A DNA stretch of 64,000 bases from Corynebacterium lactis RW2-5 (GCF_001274895.1 NZ_CP006841.1:1240001-1304000); one strand, 5' to 3'. Shown: positions 16,701-26,248, counted from the stretch's first letter. A program made the numbers and translations. The notes: a model not told the origin generated them from the letters alone.

Positions 16701-17706
16701 CCTCCGCTGCCTCGCGGATGTCGCGCTCACCGGGAAAGAAAACGAGGATATCGCCATCCCCAATGCGCATCAATTCCTCGCAGGCCTCAATCACACCGTC
16801 GATTTGGTCGATTGCGACTTCTTTCGTCTGTCCGTTCTTCGCAGTGATGGTCTGAACCAGCGGCCTATACCGAATTTCAACCGGGTAGGTCCTGCCCGAA
16901 ACCTCGATGATGGGGGCCGGCGTACCGTCGGTAAGCGCGAAGTGAGCAGCGAAACTCTCTGGATTAATGGTCGCGGAGGTGATGATGACCTTGAGGTCTG
17001 GACGCTTGGGCAAAATATGTTTGAGGTAGCCCAGGAGGAAATCGATGTTGAGGCTGCGTTCGTGGGCCTCATCGATGATGATGGTGTCGTAATCGCGTAG
17101 AAGCCGGTCGCGCCCAATTTCTGCGAGCAGGATGCCGTCGGTCATCAGCTTGATGCAGGTATCGCGGCCGACTCGGTCGTCGAAGCGCACGGCATAGCCG
17201 ACGTGGTCACCGATGGATTCGCCCAATTCCTCGGCAATACGCTCCGCGACAGAGCGAGCGGCAATCCTGCGCGGCTGGGTGTGACCAATCTTCCCGCGCA
17301 CGCCGCGGCCCAACTCGAGGCAGATTTTCGGAATCTGAGTGGTCTTACCCGAGCCCGTCTCACCAGCAATAATAACTACCTGGTTGCGTTCAATTGCATC
17401 GGCGATGTCATTACGTCGCGCTGACACAGGCAGCTGCTGTGGATACTCAATTTTCGGAATCGCTTGCCGACGCCGCTCCAAACGGTCCAGCGACAATTTG
17501 AGGTCCTTGCCTATAGCGGACAACGCCTTCGGCGCGGATGCTCGGCGCAAACGGCGACGAAACGACTGCTCCTCGCGGATGGGAAGCAGCTCTGCGAGTT
17601 GGTAGAGCTCGCCCTTGCTCGGGGTGTTGTCCCGAGCTTTACCGTCTTTCGAACGGTTGCGGTGGGAAGGGGCGGAAGAGTCTGGGATTGGGCTGCGATT
17701 AGTCAT
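13717..17706 (-). CDS. hrpA: ATP-dependent RNA helicase HrpA (DEAH box)
   Basis: A 1329-residue DEAH helicase, normal for bacterial HrpA. Walker A GETGSGKTTQ is at ~115-124, DEAH at 212-215, SATI near 243, and the motif QRSGRCGR lies in the second RecA domain. Helicase-associated and OB-fold domains and the long DUF3418 C-terminal region follow. HrpA proteins resolve stalled or collided ribosomes and process mRNA. AAGG 5 nt before ATG 17706 supports the start. The first ~35 residues are a basic, probably disordered extension. Confidence 0.95.
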   Translation of the reverse strand: MTNRSPIPDSSAPSHRNRSKDGKARDNTPSKGELYQLAELLPIREEQSFRRRLRRASAPKALSAIGKDLKLSLDRLERRRQAIPKIEYPQQLPVSARRNDIADAIERNQVVIIAGETGSGKTTQIPKICLELGRGVRGKIGHTQPRRIAARSVAERIAEELGESIGDHVGYAVRFDDRVGRDTCIKLMTDGILLAEIGRDRLLRDYDTIIIDEAHERSLNIDFLLGYLKHILPKRPDLKVIITSATINPESFAAHFALTDGTPAPIIEVSGRTYPVEIRYRPLVQTITAKNGQTKEVAIDQIDGVIEACEELMRIGDGDILVFFPGERDIREAAEAIEGKKWRGVEAVPLFGRLSNAEQHRIFSPHRGRRIVLATNIAETSLTVPGIEYVVDTGTARISRYSARTKVQRLPIENISQASANQRSGRCGRVADGVAIRLYSEEDFESRPEFTDPEILRTNLASVVLQMISLRLGAIENFPFVQPPEHKAIRDGINLLTELQAIEQKKDAPELTEIGRQLARIPVDPRFARMLVEANNNSALGAVTVIVAALSLQDVRERPLEFQAQADQLHARFKDPTSDFASLLKLWKYLEDSRRRLSGNQFRKLCRREYLHYMRIREWQDLVRQLHQSTAELGWSLSGRSTDSSDYSGFSDEVSKSLLPGLLSFTGTREGEGKEFTGTRNTKFLIHPSSPLAKKPPRWVMAAEIVETSRTFARNIGRIEPGWVENAASHLLKHQYSEPHWSSKRGAAMAYQKSTLYGVTVVSDRLVPYHRIDADAARAIFIRSALVEGQWTTHHKFFHDNQQKLTEAAQIEEKQRSRGIVVDDDVLYAFYDSKIPASVTTAAHFDRWWKTSKKKNPELLDFNPARLLNPDAGDIDANAFPEMWQQGSLDFNLTYKFEPGADDDGVTLRVPVPLLAGLKEEGFDWLIPGLRTELAEALIRTLPKTLRKSVVPAPDFARLALARMTPYSGRFADVFADSLRTLGGSGINGDDFEPSKLPPHLRFNFAVVNRHGDVIDQSRELAVLQQKHAKAVTTAVSKRGQAAAHEVVKKWTNENLGTVSETVRSTVDGQTVTMYPTLIATADGVSVEVVPTKAQAESTLVTTNLTMLLRECAVNVSQMVKGLPLQQRVGIDAWPHGGAAGLVEDCRITVVRDLMMEHGGPVRDPDEFRVLTDAVQGSVASGVRQLVVGIAKAMPAFVTVEQQLERWDGDAIDDMRRQLDFMLPKGAVAKHGWTHLRHLPRYLEAMQIRLEEMNVSPDRDADREDEVTEARVYLEEKLKKLPKAKMNSTEVREIQWLIQELRVSLFAQRLGTAQTVSLTRIKKKIDKLR

Positions 17707-17780
17707 GGCTACCTTACAGATTAGTGACTAGCGCACGCTCTGGGGCAATCCAACGAAGAAGGCGAGGTTCTAAACCTTGA

Positions 17781-18710
17781 TTAGGCGGTGGCCATCTTCA
17801 GTGCGATCTCAGCACAGTCCTGTCGTCCGCAGTGCTGGGTTTCAGTATTCTCCCAGCAGGTGTCGCAGATGAGCACTTGCTTTCGGCAGTTGTCTTCGTT
17901 GATGCAGTTTCGGAAAACATTGGTAGGCGCACCGCAGTGCACACAGTGGCCTAGCTGGACATAGTCCTCGTCGGCTGTACCACCGCCGAACTCCATGTGC
18001 ATACGCTTATCGAAGACGTACAGCGAGCCCTCCCACAGGCCCTTGTTGCCGAATTTTTCACCATATCGGACGATACCGCCGTCAATCTGGTAGACCTCTT
18101 CGAAGCCGCGATTTTTCATTAACGCGGAGAGAATCTCGCAACGAATGCCGCCCGTACAGTACGAAATGACAGGCTTGTCCTTCATCCAGTCGTACTTGCC
18201 GGACTCGAGCTCGGCGATGAAATCATGAGTCGTCTGTACATCGGGTACAACCGCGTTTTTGAACTTGCCAATTTCGGCTTCCATCGCGTTGCGTCCATCG
18301 AAGAACACGACCTCGTCACCTCGCTTGGCGACCAGCTCATTGACCTCCTCTGGTTTGAGATGGACACCACCGCCCATGACTCCGTGATCGTCGACCTTCA
18401 ACTCTGCTGGAGCACCAAAAGCTACGATCTCATCGCGGACCTTTACTGAGAGCTTCGGGAAATCATCGGCGCCACCCTCACTCCATTTGAATTGCATCGA
18501 GTGGAAGGGTGGGTACTGCTTGGTCTTCTTAATGTACTTCTTGCACGCATCCAGGTCGCCTCCAACTGTGCCGTTGATACCGTGCTCGGACACCAGTATT
18601 CGGCCCTTAAGCCCGAGCGACTCACAAAGGTCGCGCTGCCACAACATGATCGCTTTCGGATCGGATAGGGGCGCGAACTGGTAATACAGAAGAATCTTGC
18701 TGATGCTCAC
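17781..18710 (-). CDS. trhO: tRNA uridine(34) hydroxylase TrhO (rhodanese-like)
   Basis: A 309-residue protein of the YceA/TrhO family, which makes 5-hydroxyuridine at the wobble position of tRNA in an oxygen-dependent way. The N-terminal acylphosphatase-like domain is followed by a rhodanese domain with the active Cys185 in CTGGIRCE. The C-terminus has a Cys-rich putative zinc site (HCVHCG, CDTCW, CGRQDC). The start is the GTG at 18710, 7 nt after a TAGACT -10 box, hence leaderless. Confidence 0.92.
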   Translation of the reverse strand: MSISKILLYYQFAPLSDPKAIMLWQRDLCESLGLKGRILVSEHGINGTVGGDLDACKKYIKKTKQYPPFHSMQFKWSEGGADDFPKLSVKVRDEIVAFGAPAELKVDDHGVMGGGVHLKPEEVNELVAKRGDEVVFFDGRNAMEAEIGKFKNAVVPDVQTTHDFIAELESGKYDWMKDKPVISYCTGGIRCEILSALMKNRGFEEVYQIDGGIVRYGEKFGNKGLWEGSLYVFDKRMHMEFGGGTADEDYVQLGHCVHCGAPTNVFRNCINEDNCRKQVLICDTCWENTETQHCGRQDCAEIALKMATA

Positions 18711-18717
18711 GCATCTC

Positions 18718-18723
18718 AGTCTA
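18718..18723 (-). promoter_or_regulatory. -10 box for leaderless trhO
   Basis: TAGACT on the minus strand, 7 nt before the trhO GTG. The same hexamer and spacing occur before nrdR. Confidence 0.5.
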
Positions 18724-18775
18724 GCCCCCAGGCATCTACGGGCTAAAACCGCGAATCTGCTGGAGAAAAGTGCGT

Positions 18776-20278
18776 TTAGCGCTTCCGGTACAGTGCCTTC
18801 TTCTGATATTTGGGCTCGGAGGTAACCAGGACGCCCAGGTTGCGGAAGATGGTTTCATCGACGGTTCCCAGAATGGTCGTGGTGTGGACGTCGCAGTCTT
18901 TCAGATTCTTTAGCTCGGCCAGTGCCTTGCGCGCATCTTCGTTCGTAGCAGCGGAAACCGAAAGCGCAATGAGGACCTCGTCGGTGTGCAGGCGAGGATT
19001 ACGGCTTCCCAGGTGATGTGTCTTCAGTGTCTGAATCGGTTCGATGGAAGCAGGGGATAGTAGGTGCCGTTCGGGATCGATTCCCGCCAATTGTTTGAGG
19101 GCGTTGAGCAGCATAGCCGCGGAGCAGCCCAACAGCGGCGAAGTTTTGCCGGTAATGATGGTGCCGTCGTGAAGCTCAATGGCACTACCCGGCGCCTGTG
19201 TCTCGGCCTCAACTTCTAGAGCTGCGGCGATTACGCGGCGGTCGTCGGCGGTGACGTTGGCCTTGCTCATCACCATGGCGATGCGCTGGGAGATGATGTC
19301 GTCGTCGCCGTTGCGGTGTTCCTCGACGAGCGCCTTGTAGTACCGGCGGACGATTTCTTTGCTAGATGCGCGACGGCAGACCTCGTCGTCGATGATGCAG
19401 TGGCCGGCCATGTTGACGCCCATATCAGTGGGGGAATTGTAAGGTGACGAGCCGGAGAGTTTTTCCAGGAGGGTACGCAGGAGAGGGAAGACCTCTACAT
19501 CGCGGTTATAACTGGTCGCCTTCTTGTCGTACGCAGCTAGGTGAAATGGGTCGATGAGGTTGATGTCATCCAAATCGGCAGTAGCTGCTTCATAGGCGAG
19601 ATTTACCGGGTGCTCTAGGGCGAGGTTCCAGATGGGGAACGTTTCGAACTTCGCGTAACCCGCAGCGATACCCCTCTTGTGATCGTGGTACATCTGCGAA
19701 AGGCAGGTCGCTAACTTGCCAGAACCTGGGCCAGGCGCTGTCACGACGATAAGGTCCCGCGTGGTCTCGACCCATTCGTTGACACCGAAGCCCTCTTCGC
19801 TAACGATCTTCGCGGTGTTGGTCGGGTAACCATCAATGGTGCGGTGCCTACTGACTGTGAGGCCCAGTCGCTCCAGACGCGCGATAAATGTCTGCGCCAT
19901 TGCGTTGTCGTCCGACAGCTGGGTGACCACAACGTTGTTGACAAGGAACCCGCGCTCGCGGAAAACGTCAATCAGGCGCAGGACATCGTCTTCGTACGTT
20001 ATGTCGAGGTCCGCGCGGACCTTGTGCCGTTCCAAATCCTTTGCGTTGATGCACACGAGAATCTCGACATCGCCTTTGAGGCGGTCGAGCATCGCAATCT
20101 TGTTGTCGGGCGTAAAACCGGGAAGAACACGGGAGGCGTGCATATCGTCGAAAAGCTTGCCGCCCATCTCGAGATAGAGTTTGCCGCCTTTTCCTGCAAT
20201 CTCCTCGCGACGACGCTTAATGTGCGCCGATTGCATTTCAATGTACTTTTCGCGACTGAACCCTACGGACTGAGGCAT
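18776..20278 (-). CDS. DUF1846 (UPF0371) family protein
   Basis: A 500-residue soluble protein of the DUF1846 family, conserved in many Firmicutes and Actinobacteria; biochemical function unknown. Recognised by the N-terminal [15 protein letters not shown] and the FPGF-like region [14 protein letters not shown], and by normal family length. Start at ATG 20278 is supported by AGGGAAAG; the open frame continues upstream without similarity. It stands alone between trhO and the ceramidase gene, with opposite direction to the latter. Confidence 0.9.
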   Translation of the reverse strand: MPQSVGFSREKYIEMQSAHIKRRREEIAGKGGKLYLEMGGKLFDDMHASRVLPGFTPDNKIAMLDRLKGDVEILVCINAKDLERHKVRADLDITYEDDVLRLIDVFRERGFLVNNVVVTQLSDDNAMAQTFIARLERLGLTVSRHRTIDGYPTNTAKIVSEEGFGVNEWVETTRDLIVVTAPGPGSGKLATCLSQMYHDHKRGIAAGYAKFETFPIWNLALEHPVNLAYEAATADLDDINLIDPFHLAAYDKKATSYNRDVEVFPLLRTLLEKLSGSSPYNSPTDMGVNMAGHCIIDDEVCRRASSKEIVRRYYKALVEEHRNGDDDIISQRIAMVMSKANVTADDRRVIAAALEVEAETQAPGSAIELHDGTIITGKTSPLLGCSAAMLLNALKQLAGIDPERHLLSPASIEPIQTLKTHHLGSRNPRLHTDEVLIALSVSAATNEDARKALAELKNLKDCDVHTTTILGTVDETIFRNLGVLVTSEPKYQKKALYRKR

Positions 20279-20570
20279 CGGTACTCTTTCCCTGAAAACT
20301 ACGGATGAACACTTTGCTCGGTACTGACACCGACTCTCGATTAATCGTAGTGGTCTGAGAGTGCGGAAGTGGCAAGCTGGCCGTGCGTGGGGGAATACGC
20401 GGCAGCGCGGAGCTACGGCAGGGGTTCCAGCGGAGGCCAACGGAGGTATGGTCAAACCGAATTAGTAATTGGTTTAAACTTTTTTATCAAAAACGACCAC
20501 GTGATGCTCGTCACTTCGACTACGGTTCCAACGTAAGTATGACAGTCGATTTGAACGGAGCATAGAGCGC

Positions 20571-22652
20571 ATGCATGAATCGAGTTTCCAACGGGTGTCA
20601 TTGACCCCGAATCGCCGGCAGTTTCTCACCGCGGCGGCAGTGGCTGCCTCGGCAACGGCACTGCCGGCAGGGCTGGGGACATGGAAAGCAGGGGCGCAAC
20701 CGTCGGGAAGCTCGCAGGGGAGCGCGGCCGGTAGTGTCGCAAACGTAACTCTTAATGTCGGTCGCGGTATGGCGGATATGACGGGCGAGCCACTGGGCGC
20801 TGGTGAGAACGGGTACGCAGTGCTCAAGCAGAACACGACGGGCTTGCGACTGAGGCAGTTCGCGCGTGCTTTCATTTTCGGCGACGATGCCGATAATCGC
20901 GTTGTGCACGTCACCGCCGACATGGGCCTGATGTTTCAATCAATTCATCTGGAAGTTCTAAAGCGACTCAAGGCAATCTTCGGAGACCTCTACAACGAAT
21001 CCAATGTTCTGATTGGTGCGTCTCACACGCACGTCGCACCGGGCGGAACCTCGGGGCACCTGATGGTCGACCTGACTACCCTCGGCTTCAGGCCGGTGAC
21101 TTTCGAAGCTGTGGTAACAGGTGTGGTCAAGGCCATCGAGCGTGCCCATGCGGACTATGTGCCGTCCAATGTTCATCTGACTAAGGGAATTGCTCAAGAT
21201 TGCGGTGTGAACCGTTCTCATGAAGCCTTCGAGCTTAATCCCGAAGAGGAAAAAGCATTGTTCCCCGGTGGAGTAAACCCGGAGAGCACTACGCTACACA
21301 TCACCCGCGGTGGAACCGAAGTTGGATTCATCAATTGGTACGGAATTCACCCGACAACATTTGGTGCGGAACACACCATCATCGACGGCGACAACAAGGG
21401 CTACGCAGCATGGAAGACCGAAGTTGATAATGGTGTCAATCACCGCGAGCCTGCTGGAGCTCCTTTTGTTGCAGCCTTCGCAATGTCCGCGCCGGGTGAT
21501 ATCAGCCCCAATATGGGCCTAGTGCCCAAGTCTGGTCCTGCAGGCGAGGATGAGGCAGAGTCTGCTCGTATTCTCGGGAAGCGACAGATGGATGCTACAA
21601 ACGGGGAGGCTGTCGCTTTGCCGGGAGGTGGAGTCGAGACTCTCCACAAGTGGGTTGATCTCTCGAATGTTCAAATCGACGGACAGTTCACGCCCGACGG
21701 GCAGGAGCACCGTACGGGACCGGCAATCTTGGGTGCTGCGTTTGCGGCATCAAGTCAGGAAGACGGTGGCGGAGAGCCCGCTCTCGGATTCAATGAAGGC
21801 CAGCGTGGTGGTACCCCATGGGTTCAGCAGATGAACAAGGTGCTAGTCCCCGATAGTGCACGTGAAATCCAGGGAGAGAAGGAAATGCTACTCCCGGTTG
21901 GTTACATCGATGGGCTACTACAGCAAACGCACATGTTCTCCATCACTCGAATCGGCGGCTTCACACTTGTCACGAATGGCCTGGAACCGACGACGGTCTC
22001 CGGATACCGTATGCGCCGTCACGTTGCAGAAGTGTTGGGAGTTCCGCTCGACACAGTGATCTGCCAGGGCTACACCAACAGCTACGGTCACTACGTGACA
22101 ACTCCGGAAGAGTACGCCCAGCAGGATTACGAGGGTGGTGCCACTGCTTTCGGTAAGTACACTCTGTGCGCGATGATTTCCATTTACGATGAAATCGCAC
22201 ACGCAATCAAGGACGGCATCAAGCTGGATTCAGGGGCTGCGGCGGGTGACCTCACCGGCAAGATTCCGCCATCGCCGTCGGGGGCTCGAGTAATCGACTC
22301 CGCGCCGATTGGCAAGCAGTTCGGTGATGTCATTGAGGTGACGGACACCGTGACAATTGGTAGCGCGGCGATTGCCTCGTTTGTCTCCGCAAATCCGAAC
22401 AATGACCTGCGCCTTGAAGACGGCTACATGCTCGTGAAGAATTCCGCCGGCGAAGTGGTATCGAGTGACTACGATCAGGGAACTGTTGTCGAATTTGCTA
22501 AGGATGGCGTCTACACGACATCAAAGGTGACATGGGATACCACTGGCTTCGCCCCGGGAACGTACGAAATCCTCATGCGGGGTTCCTCGCTGAAGATTGA
22601 TGGGCAGCTACAGCCCTACGAAGGAAAAGCAACCGTCAACCTAGTCCGTTAG
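20571..22652 (+). CDS. Tat-exported neutral ceramidase
   Basis: A 693-residue neutral/alkaline ceramidase, which hydrolyses the amide bond of ceramide to sphingosine and fatty acid. A twin-arginine signal (NRRQFLTAAAVAASATA, then AGA) covers residues 14-42. The zinc motif SHTH (151-154), a further candidate ligand His260 (GIHPTT), and Ser312 in GDISPN, the family nucleophile, are all present. The C-terminal ~120 residues form the usual Ig-like domain. The product should be outside the membrane, acting on host or environmental lipids, which suits a skin-associated bacterium. Corynebacteria do not make sphingolipids themselves, as far as known. The gene is absent from this place in C. glutamicum. 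Confidence 0.93.
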   Translation: MHESSFQRVSLTPNRRQFLTAAAVAASATALPAGLGTWKAGAQPSGSSQGSAAGSVANVTLNVGRGMADMTGEPLGAGENGYAVLKQNTTGLRLRQFARAFIFGDDADNRVVHVTADMGLMFQSIHLEVLKRLKAIFGDLYNESNVLIGASHTHVAPGGTSGHLMVDLTTLGFRPVTFEAVVTGVVKAIERAHADYVPSNVHLTKGIAQDCGVNRSHEAFELNPEEEKALFPGGVNPESTTLHITRGGTEVGFINWYGIHPTTFGAEHTIIDGDNKGYAAWKTEVDNGVNHREPAGAPFVAAFAMSAPGDISPNMGLVPKSGPAGEDEAESARILGKRQMDATNGEAVALPGGGVETLHKWVDLSNVQIDGQFTPDGQEHRTGPAILGAAFAASSQEDGGGEPALGFNEGQRGGTPWVQQMNKVLVPDSAREIQGEKEMLLPVGYIDGLLQQTHMFSITRIGGFTLVTNGLEPTTVSGYRMRRHVAEVLGVPLDTVICQGYTNSYGHYVTTPEEYAQQDYEGGATAFGKYTLCAMISIYDEIAHAIKDGIKLDSGAAAGDLTGKIPPSPSGARVIDSAPIGKQFGDVIEVTDTVTIGSAAIASFVSANPNNDLRLEDGYMLVKNSAGEVVSSDYDQGTVVEFAKDGVYTTSKVTWDTTGFAPGTYEILMRGSSLKIDGQLQPYEGKATVNLVR

Positions 22653-22713
22653 TATTCCCGTATAGTTTTGTTCGAAAGACACAAACGTCAATCCAGGCAG
22701 GAGAATTCGGCGT

Positions 22714-23919
22714 ATGACCGATTCACGTGACCACTTTGGTAATTTCGAACAAAACTCAGACGATGGCCGTTACCAGCGCGACGGTTGGTCATCCGGTGAG
22801 TCCCAATCTAAAAACTCCAATCATGACGCGAGTGCTAATGACGGTGCTGCTGGCGGAAACGGAAACCAACCTGGGTACGACCCGTTTCAATATGGCCGCT
22901 CCGGCGAAGACCAATATTCTGTGGGGCGATCTGGGATGTCTGGCACTGGACAGGACGGATGGGCAGATCGAAGCCATCCGAATTCACACGGAGAATTTCA
23001 GCCCTGGGATGTAACGGGTTTTGCTGCGGGGAGCAATAGCAGCGCGGCACCCGGCGTTGCAATGCCCGGTGGAGAGGAGCCTCCGGTTAATCCTGTAACC
23101 CAGGGAAGCGCCAAAATTAACATCGGAGAAGCCCTGTCGGTAGCAGTCACCTACTTGAATAGGTCCCTCGGTTCATGGATTGGCATGACCCTCCTGTTGT
23201 TTGTGGCGATGGTAATCGTCACAGTGGGAGGAGGCGTTCTAGCGGTTACGTCCCTCGGTCCCGAGAATCTAGAAGGCCTTAATTCTAATGCGGTCCCGAC
23301 AGCAGAAGAGGTCGGCACGCTGTTCTCAGTGATTGGCTTCCTGCTTGTTGGAAATCTGATTGTGTCCTTCTTTATGCAGGTGCTGCTTCTCCGAGGCGGT
23401 TTCGAGGTGGTCGACGGACGCAGCGTAGCTTTCGGCTCGTTCTTCAAGATTAACCGGTGGGGAAGCCTCGTCGGAGTCTACTTGGTGTCCGCAATCTTGT
23501 CAGCGCTGGCTGTCCTCCCGGGCTTCGTGCTCGTGATCATCGGAGCGACGATGGTCGGCAACGAAAGTGCAGCCGGTGTTGCGGTGCTCGTCTTTGGCTA
23601 CGTTGTGCTGCTGGCTTTGGCAATCTTCGTCCAGCCCCTTGTGAGCGTCATGCCGATGACGGTAATGGACGGAAGGGCCACTGCGCTGGAATCTCCAGTT
23701 GTATCCTGGCGACTGATTAAGCCACAGTTCTGGATGATGCTTCTGGCGACCATCGTGGTCTCGATCATCTCAGCAGCGGGCGCCCTTCTCTTTTACGTCG
23801 GCATGATTTATACTATTCCGCTGGCCATGATTATGCAGGTCCATATCTACCGCCAGATTCTCGGTGGGCGACGCGTTGTCCAGGCTCCGCCGGTACAGCA
23901 AGCACCACCGCAGTTCTAG
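22714..23919 (+). CDS. Membrane protein with long polar N-terminus
   Basis: I do not recognise a characterised family; the membrane part resembles YciC/DUF975-type glycerophosphodiester-phosphodiesterase-like membrane domains. The first ~140 of 401 residues are rich in Asn, Gly, Ser, Asp and Gln and look disordered. About five to six hydrophobic segments follow from residue ~150, and the C-terminus is a short Pro/Gln tail (QAPPVQQAPPQ). It begins 61 bp after the ceramidase on the same strand, with GCAGGAGAATTCGGCGT before ATG 22714, so the two may be co-transcribed. A functional link is unproven. Confidence 0.75.
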   Translation: MTDSRDHFGNFEQNSDDGRYQRDGWSSGESQSKNSNHDASANDGAAGGNGNQPGYDPFQYGRSGEDQYSVGRSGMSGTGQDGWADRSHPNSHGEFQPWDVTGFAAGSNSSAAPGVAMPGGEEPPVNPVTQGSAKINIGEALSVAVTYLNRSLGSWIGMTLLLFVAMVIVTVGGGVLAVTSLGPENLEGLNSNAVPTAEEVGTLFSVIGFLLVGNLIVSFFMQVLLLRGGFEVVDGRSVAFGSFFKINRWGSLVGVYLVSAILSALAVLPGFVLVIIGATMVGNESAAGVAVLVFGYVVLLALAIFVQPLVSVMPMTVMDGRATALESPVVSWRLIKPQFWMMLLATIVVSIISAAGALLFYVGMIYTIPLAMIMQVHIYRQILGGRRVVQAPPVQQAPPQF

Positions 23920-23978
23920 GTGGTGCCTAGACTTCCTCAGCTAAATTCCGGTTTTGAAGTAAGCGACGATTTACTAAA

Positions 23979-24023
23979 CCGCCCCGAGCGAATCTCCACG
24001 ATGGTGGACAGCGCTCGGGGCGG
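23979..24023. terminator. Large inverted repeat between convergent genes
   Basis: CCGCCCCGAGCG (23979-23990) and CGCTCGGGGCGG (24012-24023) form a perfect 12-bp stem. The loop contains a second small stem, TCCAC/GTGGA. No T run follows on either side. It lies in the 160 bp between the membrane protein gene and ahpD, so a bidirectional terminator or mRNA 3' stabiliser is likely. Confidence 0.6.
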
Positions 24024-24079
24024 CAGTATACATGGCGGAAACTTAGGTTGAGGTAAACAACCGCCAGTGGGAAGAAGCC

Positions 24080-24604
24080 TTAGCGGCTAGCCTCAGTGAA
24101 AACAGCCTGTGCGACACCGGAAACGGTACCTGCGACCTTTACGGCTTCCCAGACCTGTTCCTTGGTCAACCCAGCATCGCGGACAACCTTTGCGTGAGAA
24201 GTTACGCAGGCTTCACAGCCGTTGATGGACGAGACAGCCATGGACCACAGCTCGAAGTCCTCCTTTTCCACTCCCGGCTTCGAGATGATGTTCATACGGA
24301 GACCGAACTTGATCTGCGCGTAGTCATCACCAAGCATGTGTCGGGTGCGGTATGCAACATTGTTCATACCCATAATCGAAGCGGCACCGAGCGCGGCCTC
24401 GAAAGCCTCATCCGAAAGGTGCTCCTTGGCCTCTTCAGCGATTTCCGAGAAGACAGTCTCGTTGCGGGTTGCTGCGGCAGATGCCAGCAGCGTGCCCCAG
24501 AGCTGCTGTTCCGAAAGCTCGGTGGAACGAGTTAGCGTGCCGAGGTTGAGCTTCAAATCCTTGGCGTACTCCGGCAGGCCAGAGCGAAGATTATCGATGC
24601 TCAT
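24080..24604 (-). CDS. ahpD: Alkyl hydroperoxidase AhpD
   Basis: A 174-residue AhpD with the redox pair Cys130/Cys133 in [12 protein letters not shown]. In Actinobacteria AhpD reduces AhpC, with electrons from lipoamide dehydrogenase components. It begins 4 bp after ahpC, clearly the same operon. Length and motifs match the M. tuberculosis enzyme. Confidence 0.95.
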   Translation of the reverse strand: MSIDNLRSGLPEYAKDLKLNLGTLTRSTELSEQQLWGTLLASAAATRNETVFSEIAEEAKEHLSDEAFEAALGAASIMGMNNVAYRTRHMLGDDYAQIKFGLRMNIISKPGVEKEDFELWSMAVSSINGCEACVTSHAKVVRDAGLTKEQVWEAVKVAGTVSGVAQAVFTEASR

Positions 24605-24608
24605 AGAC

Positions 24609-25205
24609 TTACTTCAGCTCCTGCTTCAGAACGTCCATCTTGTCAATGTTCTTGGTCGGGTCATTCTTCTGCCAGTTGCAGGCGCAAACCTCTTCGGACT
24701 GCAGAGCGTCGAGAACGCGCAAAACCTCGTCGACGTTACGGCCAACTGCATCCGGGGTGACAGAGACGAACTGGATGATGCCGTCCGGGTCGATGATGAA
24801 GGTCGCGCGATCAGCGACACCGTCAGCGTTCTCGACGCCCAGAGCGCGCATTAGGTCGTGGCGGATGTCAGAGAACATGGGGAACGGAATGTCTAGCAGT
24901 TCCTCGTGGGTGGCACGCCAGTTGAAGTGGGAGAACTCGTTGTCGCCCGAACCGCCGAGAACCTGGGTGTCGCGGTCCTCGAACTCCTCGTTCAGCTTGC
25001 CGAAGGCAGCAATCTCGGTCGGGCAGACAAAGGTGAAGTCCTTCGGGTAGAAGAAGACAATCTTCCACTTGCCCTCGTAGGACTCGTTAGTCACCTGCTC
25101 GAAGTAGTCATCCGGGGAAGAGGCGTTTGCGTCGCGCAGGTTGCCGCCCTTCAGCGCGGTGAGGGAAAACTCCGGGAACTTGTCGCCGACAGTCAAAATG
25201 GCCAT
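24609..25205 (-). CDS. ahpC: Peroxiredoxin AhpC
   Basis: A 198-residue 2-Cys peroxiredoxin that reduces hydrogen peroxide and organic hydroperoxides. Peroxidatic Cys61 is in DFTFVCPTE; resolving cysteines are Cys174/Cys176 in VCACNW, the extra Cys being typical of actinobacterial AhpC. AGGAGGA precedes ATG 25205. A strong promoter and the divergent oxyR gene suggest OxyR control. Confidence 0.96.
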   Translation of the reverse strand: MAILTVGDKFPEFSLTALKGGNLRDANASSPDDYFEQVTNESYEGKWKIVFFYPKDFTFVCPTEIAAFGKLNEEFEDRDTQVLGGSGDNEFSHFNWRATHEELLDIPFPMFSDIRHDLMRALGVENADGVADRATFIIDPDGIIQFVSVTPDAVGRNVDEVLRVLDALQSEEVCACNWQKNDPTKNIDKMDVLKQELK

Positions 25206-25243
25206 GTGAATCCTCCTGATTGAATTCTTTCGGGGTCATGGCC

Positions 25244-25272
25244 ATTATGCCTATGTATCCGGAAAGCGTCAA
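25244..25272 (-). promoter_or_regulatory. ahpC promoter
   Basis: On the minus strand TTGACG (25267-25272) and CATAAT (25244-25249) are 17 bp apart, close to the sigma-A consensus. It lies in the 104 bp shared with oxyR, where OxyR should bind. Confidence 0.7.
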
Positions 25273-25296
25273 GAGGAAAAAGTTAATAAGCTCGTG

Positions 25297-25302
25297 TACG
25301 CT
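25297..25302 (+). promoter_or_regulatory. -10 box for leaderless oxyR
   Basis: TACGCT followed by 7 nt and the oxyR ATG at 25310. It decides this start over the in-frame upstream start at 25220, which would overlap the ahpC promoter. Confidence 0.5.
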
Positions 25303-25309
25303 AATAGGT

Positions 25310-26242
25310 ATGCGTAATAGAGATTATCGCCCCACCCTTCCTCAATTGCGTGCTTTTGTCGCCATTGCCGATACCGGCCACTTCGGCCAAGCTGCCGCGC
25401 GATTAGGTATTTCGCAGCCGAGCTTGTCTCAGGCGTTATCGACCCTAGAACAGGGACTCGGAGTCCAGCTAGTAGAGCGTTCTACTCGTCGAGTTTTAGT
25501 TACCCCGCTAGGGCGGGGGTTGATTCCGTATGCTCGTCAGGCGTCAGAGATTGTGGACGAAATTGTCGCCAGAGCAGCCGGCCGCACCGACGATCTATCT
25601 GGTCCGCTTTCAATAGGTGTTATCCCGACGGTCGCCCCGTACGTCCTGCCGAGCTTCCTTCGGCTGGTTCGCAGCGAACTTCCCGATTTACAGCCACGAA
25701 TTATCGAAGAGCCAACCGAACGCCTCGTCGAGGCACTGCGATCCGGAACTATAGATGCGGCAATTATGGCGTTGCCGTCGGAGGTCTCGGCCTTTGAAGA
25801 GATTCCCCTGTATCACGAAGAGTTCTACATCGTAGTACCCGAAGCGCACCCCCTAGCCGGTCATGACGACGTCAAGCTCGAGTCGCTCAAGGACATGGAA
25901 CTTTTGCTTCTCGACGATGGTCACTGCCTGCGCGACCAAGTCCTCGATTTGTGTCGTGCCGTGGACGCTCGGCAAGGGGAGTCAACGGGGTTGGAAACGC
26001 GCGCAGCGTCGTTGTCGACCGTTGTGCAGTGCGTTGCGGGTGGCCTGGGCGAGTCTCTCGTACCGGAGTCCGCTGTAAAAGTAGAGTCGCACCGCCCCGG
26101 TCTCGCAACTGCTCGGTTTGAGGGGCCGAACCGCCCCGGTCGAACCATCGGCCTAGTGCACCGTGCTTCGTCCGTCCGTGGCGGAGAATTCACCAGGGTC
26201 GCAGAGCTTGTGCGCCAGGCATATAAAGAGGCCGTGTCTTGA
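25310..26242 (+). CDS. oxyR: Peroxide-sensing LysR regulator OxyR
   Basis: A 310-residue LysR-type regulator. The helix-turn-helix is at ~7-65 (LPQLRAFVAIADTGHFGQAAARLGIS). The effector domain has two cysteines in DGHCLRDQVLDLC, the OxyR redox pair that forms a disulfide with peroxide. In C. glutamicum OxyR represses catalase, dps, ftn and others. Start ATG 25310 follows a leaderless promoter and begins right before the conserved domain. Divergent from ahpC-ahpD, its probable target. Confidence 0.92.
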   Translation: MRNRDYRPTLPQLRAFVAIADTGHFGQAAARLGISQPSLSQALSTLEQGLGVQLVERSTRRVLVTPLGRGLIPYARQASEIVDEIVARAAGRTDDLSGPLSIGVIPTVAPYVLPSFLRLVRSELPDLQPRIIEEPTERLVEALRSGTIDAAIMALPSEVSAFEEIPLYHEEFYIVVPEAHPLAGHDDVKLESLKDMELLLLDDGHCLRDQVLDLCRAVDARQGESTGLETRAASLSTVVQCVAGGLGESLVPESAVKVESHRPGLATARFEGPNRPGRTIGLVHRASSVRGGEFTRVAELVRQAYKEAVS

Positions 26243-26248
26243 TGTCGC

